Source: Bacillota bacterium (GTDB lineage Bacteria; Bacillota; Bacilli; Alicyclobacillales; SLC66). From it: a DNA stretch of 37,223 bases. The notes beneath the pieces are model-generated. The model saw only the letters and a list, made by a program, of their open reading frames with translations. It did no database searches and was not told the DNA's origin. Made by a program: the position numbers and the translations under genes. Each line of letters begins with the position of its first letter. Position 1 is the stretch's first letter. The stretch lies in contig JAPNUJ010000020.1 of assembly GCA_026627155.1 (NCBI GenBank), positions 349 to 37,571 on the forward strand. Reading direction: 5' to 3'. Shown here in pieces: positions 1 through 7,204 of the stretch.

Positions 1-1431
1 AAGTGGTGGTATACGGATGGTGGCACGCGGCTTTATATGGCGCTGAATCCTAAGGCGATGTGGTCCGACGGCACACCGATCACCACAGCGGATGTGGGTT
101 TGGCTATTGATTTCCTGGCATCACCTACATACAACAACACGCTGTCGGGTAATCAGGGGTATCGGGTATTGCCCATCGTCGGCTCGCAGGCGGAGATGGA
201 GGGGCAAGCGACCACGGTTTCGGGATTTCACGTAGTCAGCGGTCAGGAGTTTTACGTGCAGTTGAAAAAGCCCGATCCCTCTGTGGTGGCCGCTGACTTT
301 CAAGGCATCATGCCGTTGCCTTCAGAGGTGCTTGGCAACATGCCCATGGCGCAGTGGTCGGCATCGACATTCGCATCCGAGCCATCGATTGGGAGCGGAC
401 CGTTTGTCATGGCCAGCCGCGAGCCTGGGGTCCTGACGATGGAAGCCAATAGCCGGTTTGTGCTCGGGATACCGAAGCTGTCTGGGATGCAGATCAAGGT
501 GGTGCCCCCTGTCGCCGTGCCTGGCTTGCTGCGCTCCGGGTCGGTCGACCTGTACACGGACCTCCCGCTCGCAAGTCTGCCTCGTGTCAGTGGGGTGGCG
601 GGATCGACGATTGTCTCCTCTGCGTCCAACTCGCTGGAGTCTCTCGTGTGGAATGATCAGGGGCCGGAGGCTTCGAACAGGCTGTTCCGCCAAGCGATGC
701 TCTATGCAATCAATCGCGCGGGGCTCGTGTCACAAGCGCTGAGTGGGCAAGGCGACGTGGCCAATGGGCCGCTGCCTCCTGACAGCCAGTGGTATGACAC
801 CGCTTTGGACGGTGCCTATGCGTATGCGCCGCAGTCGGCGCGCAATCTGCTGATCAAGGCGAAGTACTACATCGGGGATCTGGACTGGCTGGTGCAGCCC
901 GATGGGAGGGCCATGAACGTCACCATCGGGTATTTGCAAGGGGACCCGACGGGCGCGGCGGTCGCGCAGAGCATCGCTGCGGATCTCCGGGCGATCGCGA
1001 TCAACGCGACCGCCCATGGTCCCTACACAGAACGCGAGATGATGGATGCGTTGAATGCTCCGGTCAATCCCAAGAGTACGAGCTTGTTCGGGTGTGTGCT
1101 TGGGTGGTCACTCGGCGCCGACCCCGATCCTCGCGGGATCTGGCGGTCCACCGATCCATTTAACAAGTACCTGTTTCAGTGGGATACAACATCGGACCCG
1201 ACGGTCATCCAAAGCAATGACTTGATCGCGGAACAGGTCAGTGCGACCGCCGATACGGCCGCCACGCGAAAGGTGCTGTTGAACCAGTGGCAAACGCTGA
1301 TCAGCGCGGCCGCTCCTGTGGACTTTCTCTTCACGCAGGATGCGATGGGGGTCACGAGTTCCCGCCTGACGGACGTGGAGTGGTCCGGGATGAAGGGGCC
1401 GATCGACTCCTGGAAATGGACATTGAACTAG
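1..1431 (+). CDS. ABC transporter solute-binding protein, family 5 (peptide/oligopeptide type), 5' truncated by window
   Basis: The reading frame is open from base 1, so the true start lies outside the window and only the C-terminal 476 residues or so are seen. The segment WSDGTPITTADV just after the window edge is the typical SBP_bac_5 motif (W-S-D-G-x-P-x-T-x-x-D-V). Next come a GSGPFVM segment and an RQAMLYAINR segment, both usual in oligopeptide/nickel-type binding proteins. These lipoproteins capture peptides or similar solutes outside the membrane and pass them to an ABC permease. The signal peptide and lipobox are not visible and no permease genes follow, so the substrate cannot be named. 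The gene is last in its transcription unit: a strong hairpin follows the stop at once. Family assignment is firm; substrate is unknown. Confidence 0.9.
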   Translation, partial: KWWYTDGGTRLYMALNPKAMWSDGTPITTADVGLAIDFLASPTYNNTLSGNQGYRVLPIVGSQAEMEGQATTVSGFHVVSGQEFYVQLKKPDPSVVAADFQGIMPLPSEVLGNMPMAQWSASTFASEPSIGSGPFVMASREPGVLTMEANSRFVLGIPKLSGMQIKVVPPVAVPGLLRSGSVDLYTDLPLASLPRVSGVAGSTIVSSASNSLESLVWNDQGPEASNRLFRQAMLYAINRAGLVSQALSGQGDVANGPLPPDSQWYDTALDGAYAYAPQSARNLLIKAKYYIGDLDWLVQPDGRAMNVTIGYLQGDPTGAAVAQSIAADLRAIAINATAHGPYTEREMMDALNAPVNPKSTSLFGCVLGWSLGADPDPRGIWRSTDPFNKYLFQWDTTSDPTVIQSNDLIAEQVSATADTAATRKVLLNQWQTLISAAAPVDFLFTQDAMGVTSSRLTDVEWSGMKGPIDSWKWTLN

Positions 1432-1441
1432 CCAGGTGTCG

Positions 1442-1482
1442 CGACGCCGGAATGCGCCTCGCATTCCGGCGTCGGGCCGGCT
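1442..1482 (+). terminator. Rho-independent terminator after the solute-binding protein gene
   Basis: A perfect 14-bp stem (1442-1455 with 1461-1474) and a 5-base loop lie 10 bases after the stop codon. A short T-rich stretch follows (ggccggctttt). It separates the binding protein gene from the fadR unit. Confidence 0.85.
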
Positions 1483-1516
1483 TTTGCGGCCATGCTTGGG
1501 CGAATCGACTGGCCTC

Positions 1517-1545
1517 TTGACGAATGCGGCGGTCTTCGTTACTCT
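1517..1545 (+). promoter_or_regulatory. Probable sigma-A promoter of fadR-etfB-etfA
   Basis: TTGACG at 1517-1522 is separated by 17 bases from TACTCT at 1540-1545. The -35 is good (5/6) and the -10 is weak (3/6). The predicted transcript start, near 1552, falls at the left edge of the FadR-type operator, a position suited to repression. Confidence 0.5.
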
Positions 1546-1552
1546 ACTAGAG

Positions 1553-1570
1553 TGAATGAATGTTCATTCG
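1553..1570. promoter_or_regulatory. FadR-type operator
   Basis: TGAATGAATGTTCATTCG is a near-perfect inverted repeat. It matches the Bacillus FadR consensus as I recall it (TGAATGAMTANTCATTCA) at almost every position. It lies just downstream of the predicted promoter and upstream of the fadR coding region, which implies autorepression and co-repression of etfBA, relieved by long-chain acyl-CoA in the known family. The most upstream ATG of the fadR frame (1556) lies inside this operator, a reason to prefer a later start. Confidence 0.85.
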
Positions 1571-1606
1571 ATCAAAGGATGTTCGTGGGAGGTGGCCTGC
1601 ATCGCA

Positions 1607-2227
1607 TTGCGAAAGGATGCGGCGAAGTACGACGCCATTCTGGCGGCGGCCGTGCGTGTGATGGCCGTTTCGGGATATCATGGTGCACAGGTCGCGCGCA
1701 TCGCTCGCGAGGCGGGGGTTGCGGATGGGACGGTCTATCTGTATTTTAAGAACAAAGAGGACATCTTGATGTCGATCTTGCGCGAGACCATCGGGGAGAT
1801 TGTCTCGCTGTCCGCATGGCTGGAAGGTGAGCATCCGGAACCGTTCAAGGCCCTTCGCACCTTGATCGAGACCCATTTTGCGACGCTCGGGGACAATCCG
1901 GAACTGGCGTTGGTGCTGCAGGTGCACATTCGCCAGGCGGACCCCGCCCTGCGCGCTCAAGTGGCGGACATCATGCGACCTTATCACCGTGCGATCGACC
2001 GCATCCTCGCCGTCGGGAAGGAACTGGGGCTGGTGCGAGCGGAGCTTGACGCCCGGATTGCGCGCAGAATGATCTTCGGCACCATTGATGAGACGGTGAA
2101 CGCGTGGATTTTCACAGGGGCGAAGTACGATCTCAAGACGCTCGTGGAACCCGTATATGAGTTGCTCTTGGCGGGCATTGGTGTTCGGGATCTGGACTTT
2201 TCAGGGGAGGCGCAGGTGAGACGATGA
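1607..2227 (+). CDS. fadR: TetR-family fatty acid degradation regulator FadR
   Basis: This is a TetR-type repressor of about 206 residues. The N-terminal helix-turn-helix reads GYHGAQVARIAREAGVADGT followed by VYLYFKNKEDIL. The C-terminal half contains RMIFGTIDETVNAW, close to the matching stretch of Bacillus subtilis FadR, which senses long-chain acyl-CoA and represses beta-oxidation genes. Two facts support the name: the FadR-like operator just upstream, and etfB-etfA directly downstream, as in the B. subtilis lcfA-fadR-fadB-etfB-etfA cluster. I chose the TTG at 1607 because GGGAGGTG lies 12 bases before it and the ATG at 1556 falls inside the operator. A GTG that overlaps this ribosome site is the alternative. 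The stop overlaps the etfB start (ATGA), so the two are translationally coupled. Confidence 0.88.
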   Translation: MRKDAAKYDAILAAAVRVMAVSGYHGAQVARIAREAGVADGTVYLYFKNKEDILMSILRETIGEIVSLSAWLEGEHPEPFKALRTLIETHFATLGDNPELALVLQVHIRQADPALRAQVADIMRPYHRAIDRILAVGKELGLVRAELDARIARRMIFGTIDETVNAWIFTGAKYDLKTLVEPVYELLLAGIGVRDLDFSGEAQVRR

Positions 2228-2991
2228 ACATCCTGGTTTGTTTGAAGCAGACGTTTGATACGGAGACGAAGATTGCGCTACAAGATGGGTCGATCAAGGA
2301 AGATGGCGTCCAGTATGTGATGAACCCGTATGACGAGTACGCGGTCGAGGAGGCGATCGCGATCAAGGAGAGTGGTGAAGCAACGGTCACCATTCTGACG
2401 ATCGGTCCCGCACGGGTCGAAGAGGCTGTAAGGACCGCTCTTGCCATGGGAGCCGATGAGGCGGTCATTGTGGATGATCCGGCGGCTTTTGGCGATGAAT
2501 ATACGGCGGCGGCCGTGCTGGCGGCCGTAGCCAAGGAACGGCCCTACGACTTGATTCTCGCGGGCAACCAGGCTGTCGATGATGGATCCGGGCAAGTCGC
2601 CATCCGCATGGCTGAGCTGCTCGGGATCCCGCATATCGGGGTGGTCACCAAACTGACCGTTCTGGGCAACCAGGTGACGGCGGAGCGCGATGCTGAGGGC
2701 GATCTGGAGATCGTAAGCGCTGCCCTTCCCGTACTGGTGACGGCTCAGCAGGGACTCAACGAACCGCGCTACCCATCACTGATCGGCATTCGCAAGGCTT
2801 CGAAGAAACCCCTTACGAAGCTCACACTGGCCGAGCTCGGGCTGACACCGGATGCTGTGGCCCCACGAGCGCAGGTGACCGAAACCTTTTTGCCCCCCGC
2901 CAAGGGGGCAGGCAGGGTGCTGCAAGGGGAGACCGTTTTGCGCGTGAGCGAACTCGTTCGCGAGCTTCGCCAGACGAGCAAGGTGCTGTAG
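2224..2991 (+). CDS. etfB: Electron transfer flavoprotein beta subunit
   Basis: This 255-residue protein has the ETF beta (FixA) fold. It starts MNILVCLKQTFD and contains the conserved segments MNPYDEYAVEEA and LILAGNQAVDDGSGQV. ETF is a soluble FAD heterodimer that takes electrons from acyl-CoA dehydrogenases and other flavin dehydrogenases and passes them to the quinone pool. The start codon overlaps the fadR stop by four bases. A gap of about 115 bases separates it from etfA; no gene or terminator is visible in that gap. Length and motifs are as expected for the family. Confidence 0.95.
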   Translation: MNILVCLKQTFDTETKIALQDGSIKEDGVQYVMNPYDEYAVEEAIAIKESGEATVTILTIGPARVEEAVRTALAMGADEAVIVDDPAAFGDEYTAAAVLAAVAKERPYDLILAGNQAVDDGSGQVAIRMAELLGIPHIGVVTKLTVLGNQVTAERDAEGDLEIVSAALPVLVTAQQGLNEPRYPSLIGIRKASKKPLTKLTLAELGLTPDAVAPRAQVTETFLPPAKGAGRVLQGETVLRVSELVRELRQTSKVL

Positions 2992-3107
2992 ACGCGTTGT
3001 CCATGCGCCGTAAACGCTCAGTGGTGCGGCGGCCCACGAGCGCGGTCGTGAGTCGTGAAGAGGTGCAATGCTCCAAGAGGCGATGAAACGGGTAGGGAGT
3101 GAGTCAT

Positions 3108-4079
3108 GTGGCCAGAGATGTTTTGGTGATCGCGGATTTGCGGGGACAGGATTTGAGAAACGTCACGTTGGAGGCGCTGGGAGGCGCACTGCGGGTGGCC
3201 GAAGGCGGGCGTGTCGCGGCCTTGGCCATCGGGCACGGGCTGGAGAAGGCTGCTGCGGCGCTGTTTGCGCATGGAGCGACCGAGGTGTGGCTGGCTGATC
3301 AGGAAGCGTTGTCGCACTATCAGCCGGACCTCTACCTGGCGGCAACCGAAGCGGCCATAGCGGAGGTTCGCCCGGCTTTGGTCTTGCTGGCGCACTCAGC
3401 GATCGGGCGCGATCTGGGTCCGATGATCGCCGCTGCCCACGGTGCCGGCCAAGCTTCAGATGTGATCGCGGTGGATCTGCAAGACGGTGAGGTCGTCTAT
3501 ACCCGTCCGATCTACGCGGGCAAGGCGTTCACGCGAGTGAAAGTGAAAGGGGAGCTGGCCGTCGCCACCGTTCGCCCCAACAACTTGCCGATGCCGGAGT
3601 CGGGCACGGCAACGGGTGAGGCGCGTGCGCTGGCGTTCGCGGCGCCAAGCGACCTGCGGACCACGCTGCGTGAGGTTGTGCGAAAGACAGCATCCGGGGT
3701 GGATCTCACGGAGGCCAAGATCATCGTGTCTGGTGGGCGAGGGGTCAAGAGTGCCGAAGGGTTCGTGCCGCTGCGCGAGTTGGCCGACGTGCTCGGGGCA
3801 GCGCTGGGAGCCTCACGGGGTGCCTGTGATGCGGGGTACTGTGATTATGCCATGCAGGTGGGGCAAACGGGTAAGGTGGTAACGCCTGATCTGTATATCG
3901 CCTGTGGGATCTCAGGGGCGATTCAACACTTGGCGGGCATGTCCAACTCGAAAGTCATCGTGGCGATCAACAAGGACCCTGAGGCACCCATTTTCAAGGT
4001 CGCGGATTACGGCATCGTGGGCGACCTGTTTGAGATTGTGCCCGCCCTCACGGCCGAACTCCGCGCGTTCTTGGGGTAA
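3108..4079 (+). CDS. etfA: Electron transfer flavoprotein alpha subunit
   Basis: The product is about 323 residues with the ETF alpha (FixB) signature near the C terminus: LYIACGISGAIQHLAGM followed by VAINKDPEAPIF, which forms the FAD site. It partners with EtfB. I prefer the GTG at 3108 because AGGGAG (3094-3099) is eight bases upstream and the protein then starts MARDVLVIAD. A GTG three codons earlier (3099) is in frame but overlaps this ribosome site. It is probably co-transcribed with fadR and etfB and so under FadR control. No dedicated ETF-quinone oxidoreductase is present in the window. Confidence 0.95.
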   Translation: MARDVLVIADLRGQDLRNVTLEALGGALRVAEGGRVAALAIGHGLEKAAAALFAHGATEVWLADQEALSHYQPDLYLAATEAAIAEVRPALVLLAHSAIGRDLGPMIAAAHGAGQASDVIAVDLQDGEVVYTRPIYAGKAFTRVKVKGELAVATVRPNNLPMPESGTATGEARALAFAAPSDLRTTLREVVRKTASGVDLTEAKIIVSGGRGVKSAEGFVPLRELADVLGAALGASRGACDAGYCDYAMQVGQTGKVVTPDLYIACGISGAIQHLAGMSNSKVIVAINKDPEAPIFKVADYGIVGDLFEIVPALTAELRAFLG

Positions 4080-4166
4080 AGTTGCGACCGGTCCTGAGCC
4101 ATCCGTCCACGCAGACATTCCGTGGTAGCCATAGACTGCGGTATGGAGTGTGAAGGGGGTGTCAGG

Positions 4167-4340
4167 ATGAAGACGTCCGTGAAGAGCTGCAAGGATTGCT
4201 ACAAACACCGCTGCACAAAGCGGTGCAATCAGGTTCGCGAACTCGACAGCGCGCTGCGCAACATCGATGAGGCGATCCACAAATTGCGCCGTGCCCGCGT
4301 GAAAGTGGCTCGCGTTCGCGACGAACTGCTGCGTGGCTAG
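4167..4340 (+). CDS. Small cysteine-cluster protein, function unknown
   Basis: This 57-residue basic protein has an N-terminal cluster SCKDCYKHRCTKRC (C-x2-C-x4-C-x3-C) and a helical, strongly charged C-terminal half (LRNIDEAIHKLRRARVKVAR). I do not recognise a named family. The four closely spaced cysteines suggest a small metal-binding knuckle followed by a helix that could bind nucleic acid or a partner; this is inference. The ATG at 4167 follows AAGGGGGTG by a few bases. An ATG 15 codons earlier (4122) is in frame but has no good ribosome site. A strong terminator follows, so the gene may be a single-gene unit or the tail of the etf transcript. Confidence 0.6.
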   Translation: MKTSVKSCKDCYKHRCTKRCNQVRELDSALRNIDEAIHKLRRARVKVARVRDELLRG

Positions 4341-4411
4341 GTAGCCCTTGATTTGCGCTCCCGAACGCGAGGCCACAACAGCAGGCTGCGCGTTGCCAGT
4401 TCGTTGCCATT

Positions 4412-4436
4412 GCGGCCTCGCGGGGCCGCTTTTTTT
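4412..4436 (+). terminator. Rho-independent terminator after the cysteine-cluster gene
   Basis: A GC-rich stem (gcggcc at 4412-4417 with ggccgc at 4424-4429) is followed by seven T residues (4430-4436). The left arm overlaps a second possible pairing: CGCGAGGCC at 4366-4374 is exactly complementary to GGCCTCGCG at 4414-4422, so two exclusive structures are possible. Confidence 0.85.
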
Positions 4437-4549
4437 GTGTGCGGCGGATCGTTCGGGTCACCCGGGCTGTCGCCCTGTCGAAATGGGAGCTTGCGACATT
4501 ACAATACAGTGTTCCGCAATCCTCTACATCAGACAGGAGGGAAACGCAA

Positions 4550-4666
4550 ATGGGCGCTTTTGGTGGCTACACCCGCTGGGCGGTTGTGTTCCTGATCATC
4601 TTCGTGCTGTTCTTCTTGCTGGTGCCGGCGTACACGCAACAATGCACCACGGTTCCGGTTTACTAG
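4550..4666 (+). CDS. YjcZ-like single-pass membrane peptide (38 aa)
   Basis: An AGGAGG ribosome site at 4535-4540 sits nine bases before the ATG. The peptide starts MGAFGGYTRWAVVFLIIF and has one hydrophobic helix of about 20 residues, then a short polar tail with one cysteine. The G/F-rich head plus a single V/I/L/F helix is the pattern of the small YjcZ-type sporulation-associated membrane proteins of Bacillales. That match rests on pattern, not a database hit. It is flanked by terminator hairpins on both sides and so seems to be transcribed alone. It is too short for most automated gene callers. Confidence 0.65.
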   Translation: MGAFGGYTRWAVVFLIIFVLFFLLVPAYTQQCTTVPVY

Positions 4667-4711
4667 AGCAACACCGGCATCGTCTTGCCGGCGGCTTTAC
4701 CACGACAGCCT

Positions 4712-4762
4712 GGATAGGTGAGCGGATCGCACGATCCCTCAGGCTCACCTATCCGGGTGCCT
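4712..4762 (+). terminator. Terminator-like hairpin after the 38-aa membrane peptide gene
   Basis: A 12-bp perfect stem (4712-4723 with 4743-4754) encloses a second small hairpin (4724-4728 with 4733-4737). A modest T stretch follows (gggtgcctttg). It probably ends the transcript of the small membrane peptide gene. Confidence 0.65.
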
Positions 4763-4876
4763 TTGTGTGTCCGCGCTTGCGCGTTTGTCCGCGCGCAGGC
4801 GCAAGGGTATACTGGGGATGGACGCACACGCTTCAGAGACATCAAGAAGCGAGGACTTTCCGTTAGGGGACTGATG

Positions 4877-5941
4877 ATGGGACATCAACTGGTTGTGATC
4901 GGCGGTGGGTACGGAGGCATGTATCTGTTGCGTACGCTGCTTGACAATCTGCCTGGGGACGTCGAGGTCACTCTGGTGGACCGATTGCCAAAGAGTCCCT
5001 TGAAGACTGAATTCTACAGCATCTCTGCGGGGACCATGGCGCTCAAGGATGTCACGATTCCCTTTCCCGAACACCCTCAACTTCGCCTGGTCTACGATGA
5101 GGTGCTTTCAGTGGACCAGGCGAGAAAGCAAGTGGTGGTCCGCGAAAAAGATGCCATCCCTTACGACACGCTCGTCGTCGGACTCGGGTGTGTCGACCGT
5201 TTCCATGGATTGCCTGGAGCCGAACAGTACGCCTATGGCTTGCAAAGTTTAAAGCGGGCACAAGCCACGGGGCACGAGATCTTGACCCTCGACGCGCACC
5301 GTTCTGTCGTCTTGATGGGGGCGGGCCTCACAGGGATTGAACTGGCGGCGGAACTCCGCGAGTCCCGGCCTGATCTCGCCATCACCGTCGTCGACCGCAA
5401 TGAGCGCGTGCTCAAGGGCTTTTCTGAAAAAATCCAAGTCTACGTGGAAGGTTGGCTCAAGCGCCATGACGTGCAGATTCTTCACGGCATACAGACCAAG
5501 GCGATTCATCCGCAAGTGATCGAACACGAGGGAGGCGAGATCCCGTTCGATCGCTTGGTTTGGACGGCGGGGATCAAAGCCAGTCCGATCGTGAGTGCGC
5601 TGGGGACCGACCATGACTCGATCGGACGCGTTGTCGTGGATGAGTGGCAGTGCCTTCCGACGGACCCGTCCATCTATGTGATCGGGGACTGTGCGGCGTC
5701 CGAGCACCCTCCGTCCGCCCAACTTGCCGAGTTTCAAGGGGAATACGTGGCCCAGACGTTGTTGGCCCGTTGGCATGACGCCGAGCCGACCGATCGGCAG
5801 TACCAAAACAAAGGGGCGCTCGGCTCGCTGGGGAAGGCGGCCGGTTTCGGTTCGGTCAAGGGCGTGGAGTTGTCCGGGAAGATTCCGCGCTTGCTCAAAA
5901 GCGGCGTGCTCTGGAACTACAAGAAACACGTCGAACAGTAG
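4877..5941 (+). CDS. NAD(P)/FAD-dependent oxidoreductase, type II NADH dehydrogenase family
   Basis: The protein has about 354 residues. The N-terminal FAD-binding Rossmann motif is VVIGGGYGGMY (about residues 5-15). A second dinucleotide motif VVLMGAGLTGIELAAEL lies mid-protein, and the third FAD contact is YVIGDCA near residue 270. This order is that of NDH-2/YumB/YutJ-type enzymes: peripheral membrane flavoproteins that pass electrons from NAD(P)H to quinone without pumping protons. The C terminus is short and basic (LLKSGVLWNYKKHVEQ). The ATG at 4877 has AGGGGA six bases upstream; the ATG at 4874 is too close to that site. Exact substrate and physiological acceptor cannot be read from the sequence. 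Confidence 0.85.
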   Translation: MGHQLVVIGGGYGGMYLLRTLLDNLPGDVEVTLVDRLPKSPLKTEFYSISAGTMALKDVTIPFPEHPQLRLVYDEVLSVDQARKQVVVREKDAIPYDTLVVGLGCVDRFHGLPGAEQYAYGLQSLKRAQATGHEILTLDAHRSVVLMGAGLTGIELAAELRESRPDLAITVVDRNERVLKGFSEKIQVYVEGWLKRHDVQILHGIQTKAIHPQVIEHEGGEIPFDRLVWTAGIKASPIVSALGTDHDSIGRVVVDEWQCLPTDPSIYVIGDCAASEHPPSAQLAEFQGEYVAQTLLARWHDAEPTDRQYQNKGALGSLGKAAGFGSVKGVELSGKIPRLLKSGVLWNYKKHVEQ

Positions 5942-6019
5942 CCCCTGTGAACGACGCGCGGACCCGCCGCTTGACTGCGCGACGGACATCGCGAACAGAC
6001 TGAACCCCGGCGGGAGTCC

Positions 6020-7033
6020 TTACTTGAGGATGACTTTGGGTTCGGCGTCGTTTGACAAGAATTCAAACCAGCGTTGCCGGAATCGCACTTGCGGCGCGTC
6101 GGCGGGCACGTGCGCCTCCATTTGAAGGGCTTCGGGGATCGGGCGTGGGTGCTGGCTTTCGACGATGGTTTTGTCCTCCGTCAGGATCTTGCGACTGTAT
6201 CGGGAAAAGATGGCGTTTAACCCCGGGATCGAGCGGGCGAAGGTGCGTCCGGCATAGCCATAGATGATCGTCTCTTGACGGTCGACCGGGGTGAAGGTCA
6301 CGTAGTTGATGAACTGGCTGCCGGTCGCCTTGGATGGTTTGAGCAACCACTGGTGCGGAAATTGATAGTGGAGCAGTCCCCCGCCATTTTCAATGACGAT
6401 CGAGTTTGTGTCAGGCACGTCAAACTGCATCCGGGTGATCGCTTCGGGGACGCGCCGACCGATGGTGCGCTTATGGACGAATGCAAGATGGGCGACGTCC
6501 AGAACGCTCTCGACGACGCGAGTCAAGTGAGCCTGCCACCGCTGGTCATAGGGCGACAAGGTGAATCTTCCGTCCTCGAGCTCTGGATACAAGACGAGCT
6601 CGGGTGGCGCTTGACCAGCCGAAACGGCGGCGGGGTAGACCCAGATCAGCCCCGCCCGCTCTTGTGCCTTGTAGGCCCGCATCTTGGCGAAGTCAGGGAT
6701 GGGTCGGTCGGGGTGGGCGGGGATCCGCACGCACTCTCCATCCTCCGCGAATGTCCAGCCGTGATACGCACACGTCAACCCGGCCGCCGTGCAACGCCCG
6801 AGGGACAAGTCGGCGCCGCGGTGAGCGCAATAGGCGGTCAAGGCCCGCACGTGTCCGCTATGATCGCGATAGATCACGATGTCCTCGCCCAGCAGGCGCC
6901 GCTTGTGCGGCTTGTCTTTGAGCTCGCGCGACCACGCGACCGCATACCAGGTAATTGGAAACACCGTCTCGTCGCTTGGCAGGCGCTCATTGGCTGATAG
7001 CCCTACCCATGGTTGCACAGGAACAGTCGACAT
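6020..7033 (-). CDS. Rieske [2Fe-2S] non-heme iron oxygenase
   Basis: This 337-residue protein has an N-terminal Rieske domain with C69-x-H71 and C88-x2-H91 (YCAHRGADLSLGRC, then CAYHGW), which bind the [2Fe-2S] cluster. The catalytic domain carries the mononuclear iron motif ESVLDVAHLAFVH at 175-187, with His182 and His187 as likely ligands. The length fits single-chain oxygenases of the vanillate demethylase or chlorophyllide a/pheophorbide a oxygenase type. Such enzymes hydroxylate or demethylate substrates using electrons from a separate reductase. No reductase or ferredoxin gene lies nearby. The ATG follows TAAGGAG by nine bases. It is divergent from the P450 gene across 171 bases, so the two may share regulation. 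The substrate is unknown. Confidence 0.9.
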   Translation of the reverse strand: MSTVPVQPWVGLSANERLPSDETVFPITWYAVAWSRELKDKPHKRRLLGEDIVIYRDHSGHVRALTAYCAHRGADLSLGRCTAAGLTCAYHGWTFAEDGECVRIPAHPDRPIPDFAKMRAYKAQERAGLIWVYPAAVSAGQAPPELVLYPELEDGRFTLSPYDQRWQAHLTRVVESVLDVAHLAFVHKRTIGRRVPEAITRMQFDVPDTNSIVIENGGGLLHYQFPHQWLLKPSKATGSQFINYVTFTPVDRQETIIYGYAGRTFARSIPGLNAIFSRYSRKILTEDKTIVESQHPRPIPEALQMEAHVPADAPQVRFRQRWFEFLSNDAEPKVILK

Positions 7034-7092
7034 CGGGAGTCACTCCTTATCGCTTGAATGGTACAGGTTATTAACTTATGCGTCTAATTAAT

Positions 7093-7120
7093 AGTATACG
7101 CGTCCGGCGTCAAAACGCAA
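7093..7120 (-). promoter_or_regulatory. Promoter of the Rieske oxygenase gene
   Basis: On the minus strand TTGCGT (7115-7120) and TATACT (7093-7098) are 16 bases apart, about 60 bases before the start codon. The AT-rich block around 7060-7100 stands out from the GC-rich surroundings. A matching plus-strand promoter for the P450 gene is not clear. Confidence 0.55.
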
Positions 7121-7204
7121 TGCGCGAACGGCTATGCTACACTGCGGGGATGGAGCCAAGCCATGACCGTTGTAGCTGGCTTGAGATCGTAGAGGTGATG
7201 TGGG

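Noticed and set aside
4718..4876. N-terminal extension of the NDH-2-like protein
   Set aside because: The extra 53 residues derive from a terminator-like hairpin region and have no homology to flavoproteins; the ATG at 4877 has a ribosome site.
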